Position numbers and translations under genes: made by a program. A stretch of DNA of 64,000 nucleotides, from the NCBI GenBank assembly GCA_037974665.1, contig CM075765.1, forward strand, positions 19,822,648 to 19,886,647, in the 5' to 3' direction. Within the stretch, counting starts at the first letter, position 1. The number at the start of each line of letters is the position of its first letter. The notes under the pieces are model-generated. The model saw nothing but the letters and a program-made list of their open reading frames with translations, ran no database searches and was not told the DNA's origin. Of this stretch, positions 49,370 to 63,066 are shown piece after piece. This stretch comes from Ehretia macrophylla. Lineage: Eukaryota; Streptophyta; Magnoliopsida; Boraginales; Ehretiaceae.

Positions 49370-50331
49370 TTGGCTCCTCTACAATTATATTCTATACAAT
49401 TTCACGCAATACTTCTCCCGATTAATGCCACATATCATTATATTTCATCTACGGTCTACATAATTTTTGTTAAACTAGCTTTCTAACTATGGTTAGAAAG
49501 CATTAAATTCTAAAATCTAACTACCATATTTAATTAGCAAAACAAATATAAGCCATATTTAGCTTACAAGCCTATACGTTTTTTGTGCTCCAAAAAATAT
49601 TACATGACCACTTTTTATGGCAAGTGGTTTAGTGAGAAAATGATTTTTATTGCTTTAATTGTAGGCTTAACCAAATATGCACAAAGTGTCTAGTGTGAAA
49701 AACCAATAATCTTTAAAGTCTTGAGAAAATTGTATAGAAGTTGGACCAAAAAAAGAAAAAAAAAAAAGCCATTAGATTTTTGCTCCAAAAAATCATACGA
49801 TTTCGTTTCTATATATAAAGAAGTCATATGATATTTGTTTGAGCTAACTCGTGTTGATGTTGTAGAGTTAATAACTTTATTTGTGATTATTTTAAATTTT
49901 AGTAAATTGGAGTGGGAATTTGCAAGTCCCACAAATTAATTACAGTTCAGCTACAACTTCGGACAACAACATCATAGTAGAATTTGAAAGAGCAAAATAT
50001 TAAGCATAGTAAACAAAAACACAATATCTAATAAATTAAATAGTAAAATATTATTAATAAAATTTCTCTACATAAATGATCAATAAGTTCAGAACCATCC
50101 TTTGCAAGAACGTACTGGAAGTTTCTCCAAAATTTATTATGCAATCATCATAATAGATGAAATTTGTATATCGAAATAAGTAGAGTCATTATAAGGTGTA
50201 AAATAATAAAGCAAGCCATAAATCGATTGAAGCAAAAAAGCAAAAGGTGAACCTGCAGGTTAACCCTTGCTTTTCTGGAGTTGAAGCTTCACTTGTGAAA
50301 TTGGAGCAAAATCGTAGGTCTTTTGTGTGGG

Positions 50332-50362
<31 letters not shown>

Positions 50363-50569
50363 CTTTTGCAATATGGGGTTTTTTTTAATCATATGCTTCC
50401 ATATTTGTTTGCTAATTAAATATGGTAGTTAGATTTCAGCATTTAATGCTTTAATTTCTACCCATAGTTGGAAAGCTAGTTTAGCAAAATTTATGTAGTT
50501 CATAGATGAAATATAGTGACACGTGGTATTAATCGTGAGAAGTATTGCATGGAATTGTAGATGAGCCAA
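49370..50569. repeat. Long inverted (foldback) repeat, copy 3
   Basis: Left arm 49370-49550, right arm 50399-50569. Same family as at 15116-16293. Confidence 0.75.
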
Positions 50570-51100
50570 CTATATAGAGATTATTTAATAAATAGTTCTT
50601 TAGTTTTTTTTTTTTTTAAATAACAACTTGGTCAATGATCTTTAAGTTTCTTTTATTTCTTTAGATCCTCCAGGTTGCAAGTTAAGAGACCCCATTAATT
50701 CCCATCCAAAGGTAAACGTAAGACTAACAACCAATTAAGCAAGGGCAAAAAAGGGAACCAATTAAGCAAGGGCAAAAAAGGGAATTCATCTGCCATTATC
50801 TATCGAATGCGAAACTTGAGATATTTATTAGCTCATGGTCATGTGTTTTATCAGTAATGTATTATAAAGATCACATATACTCATACATAGATTTTATTTG
50901 TATATTTTTTTATTTATTTAAAGGAAAGTTTAAACCAATATTACATAAAATACAAATGGTATTACACTTATGAAAAATTGATCTCGAAACTTCCTGCGCA
51001 CAAAGCAAGAACCATACGAGACCAAATACCCAGTGATTACTTGTAGATTCTTAGCTCTGGTCATAAAAATTACACAAACGTTCTTCGCGTGATGTATTAT

Positions 51101-51290
51101 TTATGAGACAATAGCTTGGATTATATGATAAATGTCTTTTATTTGTTTGATAGCATCAACAATTTTCATCTCTTTGTGCTCTTTAATAAATTTAGTCAGT
51201 GAAGGTATAAAGTTCTCAAAAACAGCTGGTAGGTGGAAGCAAATTACAGGAACCCTGAAGCTCAAAAATGCATACGGCACTGACCAAAAA
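51101..51290 (-). pseudogene. Possible relic C-terminal exon, unidentified gene
   Basis: The minus-strand frame ends ..IKQIKDIYHIIQAIVS and reads like real protein (FENFIPSLTKFIKEHKEMK). Homologous stretches occur near 2165-2340, 16855-17030, 20745-20930 and 55020-55200. Those copies have TTTAAGAG, an in-frame stop, where this one reads ATTAAAGAG. I do not recognise the family. It is a captured exon fragment at most. Confidence 0.3.
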
Positions 51291-51419
51291 AAAAAAAAAA
51301 ACCCTAACAACTCAACCTTAGACATAGGGTTTATAGAAAAAATAGTTCTTTACTTTTCTTTTTTAAAAAATAACGTCTTTGAAGAATAGAAAAAGCTGTT
51401 TCTTTCTTAGCTCCGATGG

Positions 51420-51459
<40 letters not shown>

Positions 51460-52717
51460 TATATGTACCACAAATCAGGAGTTAGCAACATTCGCACCTA
51501 CTGTTAAAGATAATGCACTAGGGTCTTTTTAACACGGTTTTTAGATATTTAAATGTACTTTTTTTGACTTTAAAGCTAAAATTAACTTGTTCAACCTATT
51601 TTCAAAAAAAAAAAAAAAGATAAAAGATAGAGTTAAAAGAGCTAAAAGATAAGAAACTTCAAATCCAAAGTTTTTGGACAAAGCTTCAAATCCAAATTAC
51701 GTAAATATTGCCCCTAAGATTATAAGAAAAGCCTGAATATTATTATATGCCTAAAAGAAATGAACGCTAAGTTTTTCTATTACACTGTATTTAAAAATGT
51801 TAATGATAACAAATAAATATACTAAACCACTTTCTAACAACTTGAATTTTTTAAAAGATGTTTAGTATATTTATTCATTATCTTTAACAAGGCCTCTCAT
51901 GTGTAGGCCAGATTTATTTTAAGCTTACATATTGACTACTTTTAATAAAAACTAAATTAAAAAGGAATGCATTCTAAGTTTGTTTAGGATGAGGTAATTA
52001 AGAATTAATGATGGATGAAATTCATCCCTTTCCATGAAATAGAATTAGAAATGTTGGATAAGTTTTTTTAAAATGTATCAAAATAGTTTAGGAAAAACCA
52101 CAAACGGAGAAGTCATAGTAGAAAGTAATAAGCTCAACCAATTACATATATAGAAGTCTAAAAATAAAAGATCCACTGCAAGCTGAACATTTGGACATAT
52201 GTGAAAGTAAAGTCAAGGAAAATGCAACCCCTAGTACATGCAAAAATTTTATTTTATTTTTTATGTTGATTAATGTGAGAACTCAACTGGCGAACTTTCG
52301 AGTGTAACAGTGTACTCTAATAAATGCTCTGGGTTAGTTAAGTCTAATAAACAGCTAAGGAGTTTTAAACCCAAAATAGCCTGTAATTTTTCTTTTTGGT
52401 TGACAAAGAACCTTGTGTTTAACAAAAAGAAAGAAAGACAAAGAAATTAAAATAAAAAAAATAAAGAACCTCGTGTGTTGAGTGACATTTTCCGGGTAGA
52501 AATATTGGGGATAAGAAAGGTAGAATTGTCATTAAAATATTTTTAATATAAAAGTTAATTGGTTTTCGACAAGCATAGGATATAAGTTTTATTTTTCCAA
52601 TGGATAAAGGGGTGTAAGTTTAATTTTTCTAATGTACAAAGTGGTGTAAATTAATTTATCTATATAAAAGTGAAGGGGTCTAGGTCCAAAATATCCTTAA
52701 TATTAAAAAGGAACTCA

Positions 52718-53000
52718 AAGGGCGTTTGGTTCGCAGAATGTTACAAGATTCTTGGGAATGTGAAGTCTAAAATATGATATTCTCATGTTTGGGTCGCGGA
52801 ATAAAAAATATCTCTACTAATATCACATTCCTATAAATGCAATATTCCCTAGATTTAACCGATTTCTATTCCCATGGGAGGGGGTGTAATTTCACGTCCC
52901 CAAGTGTTGGGAATAACTTTTTAAAAATAAAATACCCAAATACCCATCTTAGAAAATACAAAATTAAAATAAATACAATAAAATAATAAAATAAAAAAGA
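52718..53000. mobile_element. Truncated Harbinger-like element joined to the laccase promoter
   Basis: It begins at the same site as 27365, after the same TCA, with GGGCGTTTGGTTCGCAGAATG. It stops within the A-rich tract, where it is fused to the laccase proximal promoter (AGAAGAACACTCTTGAGC). The same fusion occurs in each 203-bp unit at 18417-18823. Confidence 0.6.
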
Positions 53001-55401
53001 AGAACACTCTTGAGCATATATTTAAAGGGCTAAGGAGGTCGAAATTTAGGTTTAATTTAACCAATAGCACCCCGCATTTACGCCCAAAGAGTTGAAAAAA
53101 AAAGAATAAAACAATACATGCAAATCATGCATAGGGTTTATTTAATAATACATGCAAATCGTGGAAATAACTATTACCACCCTTCATTTTCCGATATTTC
53201 TTTGTTTATACGACTTTCGCTTAAATAACATAAAGCACCAAATCGAGAAAGTTTCTCAATGCTTATTAAAAGAGAGAATGGGGTTCACATTAGATATATA
53301 ATATATTATATATCAACTTAGACTTGACTCCTCTACAATTATATTCTATACAATTTCACGTAATATTTCTCCCGATTAATGCCACATATCATTATATTTC
53401 ATCTACAGTCTACATAATTTTTGTTAAACTAGCTTTCTAACTATGGTTAGAAAGCATTAAATGTTAAAATCTAACTACCATATTTAATTAGCAAAACAAA
53501 TATAAACCATATTTAGCTTACAAACCTACACGTTTTTTGTGCTCCAAAAAATATTACATGACCACTTTTTATGGCAAGTGGTTTAGTGAGAAAATGATTT
53601 TTATTTCTTTAATTGTAGGCTTAACCAAATATGCACAAAGTGTCTAGTGTGAAAAACCAATAATCTTTAAAGTCTTGAGAAAATTGTATAGAAGTTGGAC
53701 CAAAAAAAGAAAAAAAAAAGCCATTAGATTTTTGCTCCAAGAAATCATACGATTTCGTTTTTATATATAAAGAAGTCATATGATATTTGTTTGAGCTAAC
53801 TCGTGTTGATGTTGTAGAGTTAATAACTTTATTTGTGATTATCTTAAATTTTAGTAAATTGGAGTGGGAATTTGCAAGTCCCACAAATTAATTACAGTTC
53901 AGCTACAACTTCAGACAATAACATCATAGTAGAATTTGAAAGAGCAAAATATTAAGCGTAGTAAACAAAAACACAATATCTAATAAATTAAATAGTAAAA
54001 TATTATTAATAAAATTTCTCTACATAAATTATCAATAAGTTCAGAACCATCCTTTGCAATAATGTACTGGAAGTTTCTCCAAAATTTATTATGCAATCAT
54101 CATAATAGATGAAATTTGTATTTCGAAATAAGTCGAGTCATTATAAGGTGTCAAATAATGAAACAACCCATAAATCGTTGGAAGCAAAAAGCAAAAGGTG
54201 ACCCTGCAGGTTACCCCTTCCTTTTCTGGAGTTGATGCTTCACTTGTGAAATTGGAGCAAAATCGTAGGTCTTTTGTGTGGGTGTGTGTGTGTGTGTGTT
54301 TTTTTTTTTTTTTGCAATATCGGGTTTTTTTAATCATATGTTTCCATATTTGTTTGCCAATTAAATATGGTAGTTAGATTTCAGTATTTAATGCTTTAAT
54401 TTTTAACCATAGTTGGAAAGCTAGTTTAACAAAATTTATGTAGTTCATAAATGAAATATAGTGACACGTGGCATTAATCGTGAGAAGTATTGCGTGGAAT
54501 TGTAGATGAGCTAACTATATAGAGACTATTTAATAAATAGTTCTTTAGTTTTTTTTTTTTTTTTTAAATAACAGCTTGGTCAATGATCTTTAAGTTTCTT
54601 TTATTTCTTTAGATCCTCCAGGTTCCAAGTTAAGGGACCCCATTAATTCCCATCCAAAGGTAAACGTAAGACCAACAACCAATTAAGCAAGGGCAAAAAA
54701 GGGAATTCATCTGCCATTATCTATCGAATGCGAAACTTGAGATATTTAGTAGCTCATGGCCATGTGGTTTATCAGTAATGTATTATAAAGATCACATATA
54801 TTCATACATAGATTTTATTTGTATATTTTTTTATTTATTTAAAGGAAAGTTTAAACCAATATTACATAAAATACAAATGGTGTTACACTTATCGAAAATT
54901 GATCTCGAAACTTCCTGCGCACAAAGCAAGAACCATACAAGACCAAATACCCAGTGATTACTTGTAGATTCTTAGCTCTGGTCATAATAATTACACAAAC
55001 GTTCTTCGCGTGATGTATTATTTATGAGACAATAGCTTGGATTTTATGATAAATGTCTTTTATTTGTTTGATAGCATCAACAATTTTCATCTCTTTGTGC
55101 TCTTAAATAAATTTAGTCAGTGAAGGTATAAAATTCTCAAAAACAGCTGGTAGGTGGAGGCAAATTACAGGAACCCTGAAGCTCAAAAATGCAAACAGCA
55201 CTGACCAAAAAAAAAAAAAAAACCCTAACAACTCAGCCTTAGACATAGGGTTTATAGAACAAATAGTTCTTTACTTTTCTTTTTTTTTAAATAACGTCTT
55301 TGAAGAATAGAAAAAGCTGTTTCGTTCTTAGCTCCGATGGTAATAGTTATACCCACTTTCTTTGCCATCTCCGGAAATACATTTACTTAAATAATCTTGC
55401 C

Positions 55402-55433
<32 letters not shown>

Positions 55434-55460
55434 CATACATGTACCACAAATCAGGAGTTA
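53000..55460. repeat. U-block copy 4, part before the LTR remnant
   Basis: Promoter module without a gene, left arm 53324-53502, right arm 54342-54513, an (AT)n tract near 55403-55424, then interrupted at 55461. It resumes at 58848. No intact gene is seen. Confidence 0.8.
53324..54513. repeat. Long inverted (foldback) repeat, copy 4
   Basis: Left arm 53324-53502, right arm 54342-54513. Same family as at 15116-16293. Confidence 0.75.
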
Positions 55461-58400
55461 TATGAAAAAAATGTCCATTTGAGCTTAAAGTGATAGGAGC
55501 CTTCGTTTAGAAAATGATTTGTCAAAGCTAATGAATAGTGTTACGTATGAAACATTATGTTTTAGTTAGCTAACTTAATTTATGCACATTAGACTCGTTT
55601 TTAAGTTGACTAGGCTCATTTTAGTAGGCAATAAACTCACCCAACTTGACCACACCCTTTAAATACTCAACATATACATATAATAGCTCATAAAACAAAA
55701 ACAAAAAAAAAAGAGAAGAAAAGCTGAAATTACTGTAGCAAATCCGAAAATAGCTTAGGAGGAGAAATAGAGATTTTTGCTCAACAAATCCTCATCCTAA
55801 GCCAAGCCAAGCTAGGTGCAAGTGGTTTAGGGTGTTTACTAGCCTCCTACGAGCTCCTACGTGCAATAGGTGAGGGAATTCATACCTATTTTTGCATATA
55901 AAAAATGTGACAACTTTCTTGAATTTCTTGTTTTGCTCTTAAATGCTAATGCAATGCTCAAATATGCTTATGTATGTTATATATAAGTAGTAGAGACCTA
56001 ATTTATGCTATTGTTTCGTAGTTTAATCGGTTGAAATTGCTCGTTCAATATTTGCCATGAATAGTGACGGGAATGTTAGGGTTTTGTGAAATTGGACTTT
56101 ATAGCTTGAATCAATGGTCCTATTAGGTGTTTTAGATGTTAATGAAAGTAGTGTAAAGGCCCCATAACATTTAATTGCTCATAACCTAGCAAAAGAATGA
56201 AATAGCCGACTTTTAGAAAGGGATTTCAGGGTTATCGCGAATCCGGGTTGAATTGGCCTCCACATTTAGTAATCCTAGGCTATTTAGGACCTAACTAAGC
56301 TTTGCTAGCTCCCATTTGAGTCCTGGATGAGGTACGTGTAGTACAAAGTCAAAAGAGGGAATTTGGGGCTTTCAGGCTAAATGCGGGTAATTGCGTGACT
56401 TTGAGGTCCTAAGTGGTATCATTAAGTGTCATTAGGAAGGTAATATAGCTTGGTTGTGTACATTGAACTTCATATTACGTTTGGAAGTTAATTAGCCTTG
56501 AATTGCAAAGGGGATGTTTTGACCAAGTGTGGAATTTGCTCGGTTTGAGTGTTGGCATTGTCTTGGGAGGTCATGGAAGCACTTTTGGTATGGTTATGAC
56601 ATTAGTTGGGTGATTGGTTAACTTAGTTGTAGTATAAATCAACTAAGGGGACGAATGGAGTTTTGTGATTGTTATAGTTTAAATGGGTTTTCTTTGCATT
56701 TAAATGGATCATAATATGGATAGGTTTGAGTGGTAAAAACGGATTTCTATTATCATAGCTCGTTGGGATGTAATAGCTTGAGAAAGTTAGAGAAAATAAT
56801 AGTATTCTATTGAGTTTTTGTAACTTTTGCTCAATTGATAGTTTGAGTGTTTCTATTAGGTGCCATAATGCTAGATGGCTTAAATGTTTACTTAAACCCA
56901 TTAAAAGATGGCTAGAAGTTGGTTATAATGACTAGAACATAAAGAGGGACATTTAGGGCAATTGGTTTGTTCTAGTGTTTTAGGTGTTTGTAGAACTTCC
57001 TTGTAGTTGTTTAGTGACTGTTGAATGCTTGGAATGCTCGTAGTGTCCTCCTGTTGCTTAGAAGATAGATTTTTAGTTGGGTTTACGAAAGGGGCTTTCA
57101 GAATAAAGTTGGGTTATTTGCTAAGTTTTGATTAGACTTGATGGGTTAGGTGGTTATGGGTGATTATCTAAGATATGGCTTTATCCAGATAATGTTTCAT
57201 GAACTAAATTGCATAATTGTTTTTCTTGAATGAAGATTCTAAGTGAATTTTAGTTTATTCTAATTGTAGTGACAAAGTTCTAAGTATGTTCGTTGAGTTT
57301 TATATTGAGTTAATTGTAAAGAGAATAAGTATGGATTATTGGCTTTATAAATTAATAGTACTATTATAGAATTAAATATGGTTATCTACGCTTAAAATGC
57401 TCTTTAAAATGATTGTAGAACATGCTTATATCACGATTTTATTGTTGTTAGTTATATTGTTTGTATATTAGATTACTTGAATGATTACTTGGTTGTATGT
57501 TAATTAGGTAAACTATGAGTTAGCTAACCTAGTTGGATAATTAATGAATGTTATAGTTAAAGAGTAATTGAAACAATGTTTAACTTTGTGTTCAAGGTGA
57601 TTGAGAGCAATTTGAAGCCAATCTTGCATTGTGGAGCTTGATGAAGGTGAGGGAGTCTTCATTCCTTTTGTGCATATTAGCTTGTTTTATTATATGATAT
57701 GTATGGGGTGAAGCTAGCTAGCCTACTTTGCTACCTCCCCACTTGATTTGAAAATGAGACTTGTGATCTTGGCTTGGGGTTGTGTAACATTTTCGGACAT
57801 GGTAGCGTCGAGAAACACAGGCGGCATCAGGCTTACCGTGCTCCCTCGACTACCATGGTGCCTATTCCCTTTCTCTCGCTGAATATACTTCACTACCCCA
57901 GATGCGTGGTTCACCTCGTTGGGGCATATAGACCTACCTCAGGAGAAAGGGTCATAAGATCGGGGTACATCCGGAGTACCCCATTTTGAAAGAATAAGGG
58001 TTTTGCCGGCACTTGCTTGAAGATCTTGGCTCGTGGCTCGTGGCTCGTGATTGAAGCCAAAGTGGAACCGTATCCTTTTATAAAATGTTTAATTACTTGT
58101 TTCAATAGATTGTTTATTTGTGATAATTATGTGTTATCTTGTGCATTTCATGAAAGCACTTTACCGGTATGCTGCATCACCTCCCTCACTGAGTATACCA
58201 GTTGTATACTCACCCTCGTTTCTAACACCTTTCAGGCTCAACACCTTGGCAAGGTGATATAGGGAAAGCTCGAGAGTTACCGTGTTTGGTTGTGTTGGCT
58301 TCCATTATTAGTACCTGTGAATCCATGTGAATTAGTAGAGTGGTTTGAATTGCAATTTGATTGGAACTATAGAAACTCGACTTATAATTGTATTGGATCT

Positions 58401-58847
58401 TGTTTGTATTTGATTTGTAGGTGGCCTGCAATAGCTTAATGGACTATGTTATTTTTCATTGGTCGTGCATGTTTGCTTGGGTTAATGGAGTTAATAAGCT
58501 AGATTAATAGACAAGACAATTGAATAGATAAAGTTAGAATGGTATGAGAAGTGACTTGATAACATAGTATTTCAATATTTGAAGCTTATGCATTCTCTAT
58601 TTTGTTGAGTCTAAGGCTTGGATGACTTTGAGACGGGACATAGCTTAATGGTTGAAGTTGGAGTGTATGTGAATATTAGATTATGGTTTTGTAGTTGTAT
58701 TATGTTATTCGCAGGTTATCGGATAGTTCTTTAAACAGGGGAAATTTCGTTCGTTTTCTCCTAAATTTCGTGCCCGGAGTTTGGAATTTGGTTGAGAATA
58801 ACATGTTTAATAAGAGTTCCGGTCTCGTGAGGGATCGGGGCGTTACA
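55461..58847 (-). mobile_element. Truncated LTR, same family as 35443-39735, inverted
   Basis: The right end reads GGGATCGGGGCGTTACA, the reverse complement of the TGTAACGCCCCGATCCC start at 35443. Internal blocks such as 57730-58040 match 36110-36400 in inverted orientation. The left terminus is missing. About 26 bp of host U-block, present in sister copies between GGAGTTA and TAATGCAC, is also missing at the insertion point. The far end was thus deleted together with host DNA. There are no coding domains. Confidence 0.75.
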
Positions 58848-61800
58848 TAATGCACTAGGGTATTTTTAACACGGTTTTTAGATATTTAAATGTACTTCTT
58901 TTGAGTTTAAAGCTAAAATTAACTTGTTCAACCTATTTTCGAAAAAAAAATTAAGATAAAAAAGAGCTAAAAGATAAGAAACTTCAAATCCAAAGTTTTT
59001 GGACAAAGCTTTAACGAGACTGTTTAAGCATAATATGTGAAGTTATTTTTTTTCCCTCTAAAATATCTCTTCATATTTTTAAAAACCCAATACTACTCTC
59101 AAAATTTCTAAGAATCCGCAATTTGCCCTTAAGGAGTTTCATTTTTGTTCATTTTCATAGCCCACAATACTTTCATATCAATTTTTTGATGACAGGCTAA
59201 ATAGGTTCACAACAGTTAACAATACTTCTAACATGACAACGCCAAACAATTAACAATTTTTGTTTAACATTACTTTTGACCAAAACTTTACGCTGAAAGC
59301 TCTACTGCTTAACCGCTAAAATTTCACAAATAGGCCAAACAAACTCTTGGTTAGATAAAATGGTCATTTAATAAATAAAATGGTCTTTTAATACCTACCT
59401 AATGCATTTTCTAATGAATTAGATAAGATATTTACTCCCTGGAGATATAATAAAATCTGCGTCAAAAGATCCTGATGATTTGCAAAATTTTCTTCCCATA
59501 TGGCTTTTGAATGAAAGCTTGGAATCCTTAGAAGCGATGCAAAAGAAAAAAGAAGGTAGTCTACTAAATTGAAGAAAGTGAAAATAAGTAGTTTCCATAA
59601 AGAAATACGCTAGGGAAAAGAAAAATGACTTTAGAAATCAATGTTCTAGCTAGCAGTTGTACATGTATTCTTACAACCAAATTACGTAAATATTGCCCCT
59701 AAGATTATAAGAAAAGCTTGAATATTATTATATGCCTAAAAGAAATGAACGCTAAGTTTTTCTATTACACTGTATTTAAAAATGTTAATGATAACAAATA
59801 GATATAGTAAACCACTTTCTAACAACTTGAATTTTTTAAAAGATGTTTAGTATATTTATTCATTATCTTTAACAAGCCCTCTCATGTGTAGGCCAGATTT
59901 ATTTTAAGCTTGCAAGCCCTCTCATGTGTAGGCCAGATTTATTTTAAGCTTGCATATTGACTACTTTTAATAAAAACTAAATTAAAAAGGAATGCATTCT
60001 AAGTTTGTTTAGGAGGAGGTAATTAAGAATTAATGATGGATGAAATTCATCCCTTTCCATGAAATAGAATTAGAAATGTTGGATAAGTTTTTTAAAATTG
60101 TATCAAAATAGGAAAAACCACAAACGGAGAAGTCATAGTAGAAAGTGATAAGCTCAACCAATTACATAGAAGTCTAAAAATAAAAGATCCACCGCAAGCT
60201 GAACATTTGGACATATGCGAAAGTAAAGTCAAGGAAAATGCAACCCCTAGTACATGCACAAATTTTATTTTATTTTCTCTGTTGATTAACGTGAAAACTC
60301 AATTGGCGAACTTACGAGTGTAACAATATACTCCAATAAATGCTTTGGGTTAGTTAAGTCTAATAAACAGCTAGGGAGTTTTAAACCCAAAATAGCCTGT
60401 AATTTTTCTTTTTGGTTGACAAAGGACCTTGTGTTTAACAAAAAGAAAAAAAGACAAAGAAATTAAAAAATAATAATAATAAAGAACCTCGTGTGTTGAG
60501 TGACATTTTCCGGGTAGAGATATTGGAGATAAGAAGGGTAGAATTAGAAGTTGAATACTTCCAATCTAACTCAAATATCTTTTTCATCTTGCCAAATCCT
60601 ACTTAAATAATGTAGTGAGAAACATTATTAATATAATTTAGACATTTCGTGCACGCCAATACTTTGAATGTGCAATACATTGGCCACAAAAAACAAAAAC
60701 AAAAACAAAAAAAACAAAAGGTGCAACACGCCTTATAAAAAAAAAAAAAGGAACAATCGTGGCTTGAGAAATTAATCATAAAGTTATGCTAAACTAATCA
60801 ATCATTCTTCTGTTACATAATAAAAATGCCACGACTAAGAAATTTAATAGCCATGTGAAATTTCCAGAATCATCAAACAATGGGTTAAATACTACTATAA
60901 AGATCAATTGAACGAAATTATGAGCCTTGATGGATATTGAATGAATTTTCAATATTGTCGTACTAGTAGATGGAGGTTGAAAAAGTAGTCGAGCACGCCG
61001 TTAGAGACCAGCAAGATAAACCCAACCAGCAATGTTTTAATTTCGGTTGTAATTGATCAGTGCAAGAAAGCAGGACGCGGGCGACGAATTTGGTGCTGGA
61101 AAATTTTTTTGCCGCCAAATGAAAGGCAATGGAGTCTCAGAGTCCGTCTCAATTTTGTCGCCAAATTGGGCGTCAAAACTTGTCTCTATAGTTCGGCCAC
61201 GGAATGAAGACAGATTGTTCTAATAAATATTTATAAAAATAAAATTTAAAGTCTGTCGCAAATTGACAACATATTGTTGATAAAATTTGTTTTTAATTAC
61301 AAAAAAATGAAATATATGATTGTGTCTTCATTGCGTCACAAATTTGTGACAAATTGGCGACAAGGGTTTTTATTAATTTTTTTAAAAAAATTATAAAATA
61401 TAACAGTTCGTCGCCATTCTATCGCTATTTTCACAATGGAATGGCAACGGAATTTTGTTTTTAACTTTTAAAAAATGAAATATAAGATTCAGTCCAAATA
61501 AGAGACAAACAAGAGACAGAAGATTTTTATTAATTTTAAAAAATAAAATATAATAGTCCGTCATCATTTCACATAAATTAAAATATTACAATATAACAAT
61601 ACAAAAGTAAAATAAAATAATATAACAACATAACAATACAAAATATTAAAAAAATAAAATAAAGGATCTGTCCCAATTCCTTCTAAAAATTGCGAGGAAT
61701 GGCGACGGAATAATTTTATCAATTTTAAAACACTAAAATATAACAATATAAAATATATAAAAATAATACCAACTAAAATGCCAATTTAGTAATTTAGTAA

Positions 61801-63066
61801 CTCTCTATTTTAATTTGAACTTCATAATAAATAAAATATCAATATATTATTATATTTTTATAGGCTTTAAGTAAAAGATAGATAAAATTAAAATTCGGTC
61901 GCAATTATGTTGCCAATTGCAACAGATTGGTGATGGAAATTTAGTGGTTTGTCTCTTTTCCATAGTAAATTAAGATAGAATGGAAATAGATTTTTAATTA
62001 AAATAAAGGAAGATAGTTTTTATTTTAATTATATAAGTGGGATTGCGCCTAGAACAGAGGACAATTTTATATACCTTTGTAGTTTCTAAATTAAAATAAT
62101 TTTGGTTCGTATTTCACAACCATGTGAATTTTGACAGAAAAATCTCATGAGTAATCATTAATCATTTTCATCAAACTTATCAAATTAAACATCTCATTAA
62201 TATTAAAGGCTAATTTAGTAATAATTAAGTAAAATGTCAATATATTAACATATTTTTATAAGTTTTTAAATTATTTATTAATAAGTATAAGAAAATTACA
62301 TGGCGACAGACTTTAAAATAAAAACAAAGTAGATCACTTTTATTTTAACTATAGAAGTGTGATTGCACCTAGAATAGACGAAAGTTTTATGTGGTTTGGA
62401 GATAAGAGTCTGTGATAGAGATAGAGAGATGGTAGGACACTTTGGTAGTGATTGAGGTAGAGGAGAAGGGTGGTGGTGGTACGGTGGTGATGAAGGGGAG
62501 AAGAACGAAAAGAGGAAAAGCTAAAAAATAATACAAATTTTCCTATTGCCTAAGCTTTATTTGGCTATTTTATTTTTCAAAAACTCTTTATTTGGTATGC
62601 AGATGCAATGACGGTCACTTTTTTGGACGGAAAATTTTAAAAAAAAAAATTAACGTGGCCACAAAATTAAAACACAAAAGATTCAAAGGCTTTTTTTCTG
62701 AATATATTTTTTTCCAAGAGAGGCCTCTATGGATTTTTTTTTTGGTTGATCAAACATATGCATTTCAAAGCTTTATAAATTAAATAACATTATATTAAAA
62801 TGGTATTATAGAATCGACTCTCAATCCTAATTGATAAAATCCACGCATAACTTACTTAATTGACAAGGAGTTTTCCTCTCTTTAGTGTTTCGAATTACTT
62901 TGACCCAACTAATAATCCCCAATTAGATGTAATAATTGGGTAATTAATTAGAGAATAAGTGAAACTCTGGAAATTGGGAAACAGCCGTCATCATTGTCCA
63001 AATTAACATATTATTGAGTATTATTTCATAAAATTATTTATCATTATTCATGATGACACCAAGATA
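58848..63066. repeat. U-block copy 4 continued and laccase 3' flank (copy C)
   Basis: Continues the block after the LTR remnant: exon relic 59423-59572, a single copy of the 1.03-kb sub-block (about 59960-60990), then the GTCGCAA-type flank (61000-63066). A 41-bp direct duplication (AAGCCCTCTCATGTGTAGGC...) lies near 59875-59955. No intact gene is seen. Confidence 0.8.
59423..59572 (+). pseudogene. Possible relic last exon, unidentified gene (copy 4)
   Basis: Same frame and TGA as at 3140-3292, but 49 codons because of an in-frame 3-bp deletion in the AAAGAAG run. The phase is retained. Confidence 0.35.

Larger units (their letters stand above)
49031..52717. repeat. U-block copy 3 (upstream of laccase B)
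   Basis: Promoter module, left arm 49370-49550, right arm 50399-50569, (AT)n at 51423-51457, then an internal deletion. At about 51690 it jumps from the region equal to 2690 to that equal to 3400, so the exon relic is missing. It then follows 26590-27364 to the Harbinger-like element. No intact gene is seen. Confidence 0.8.
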
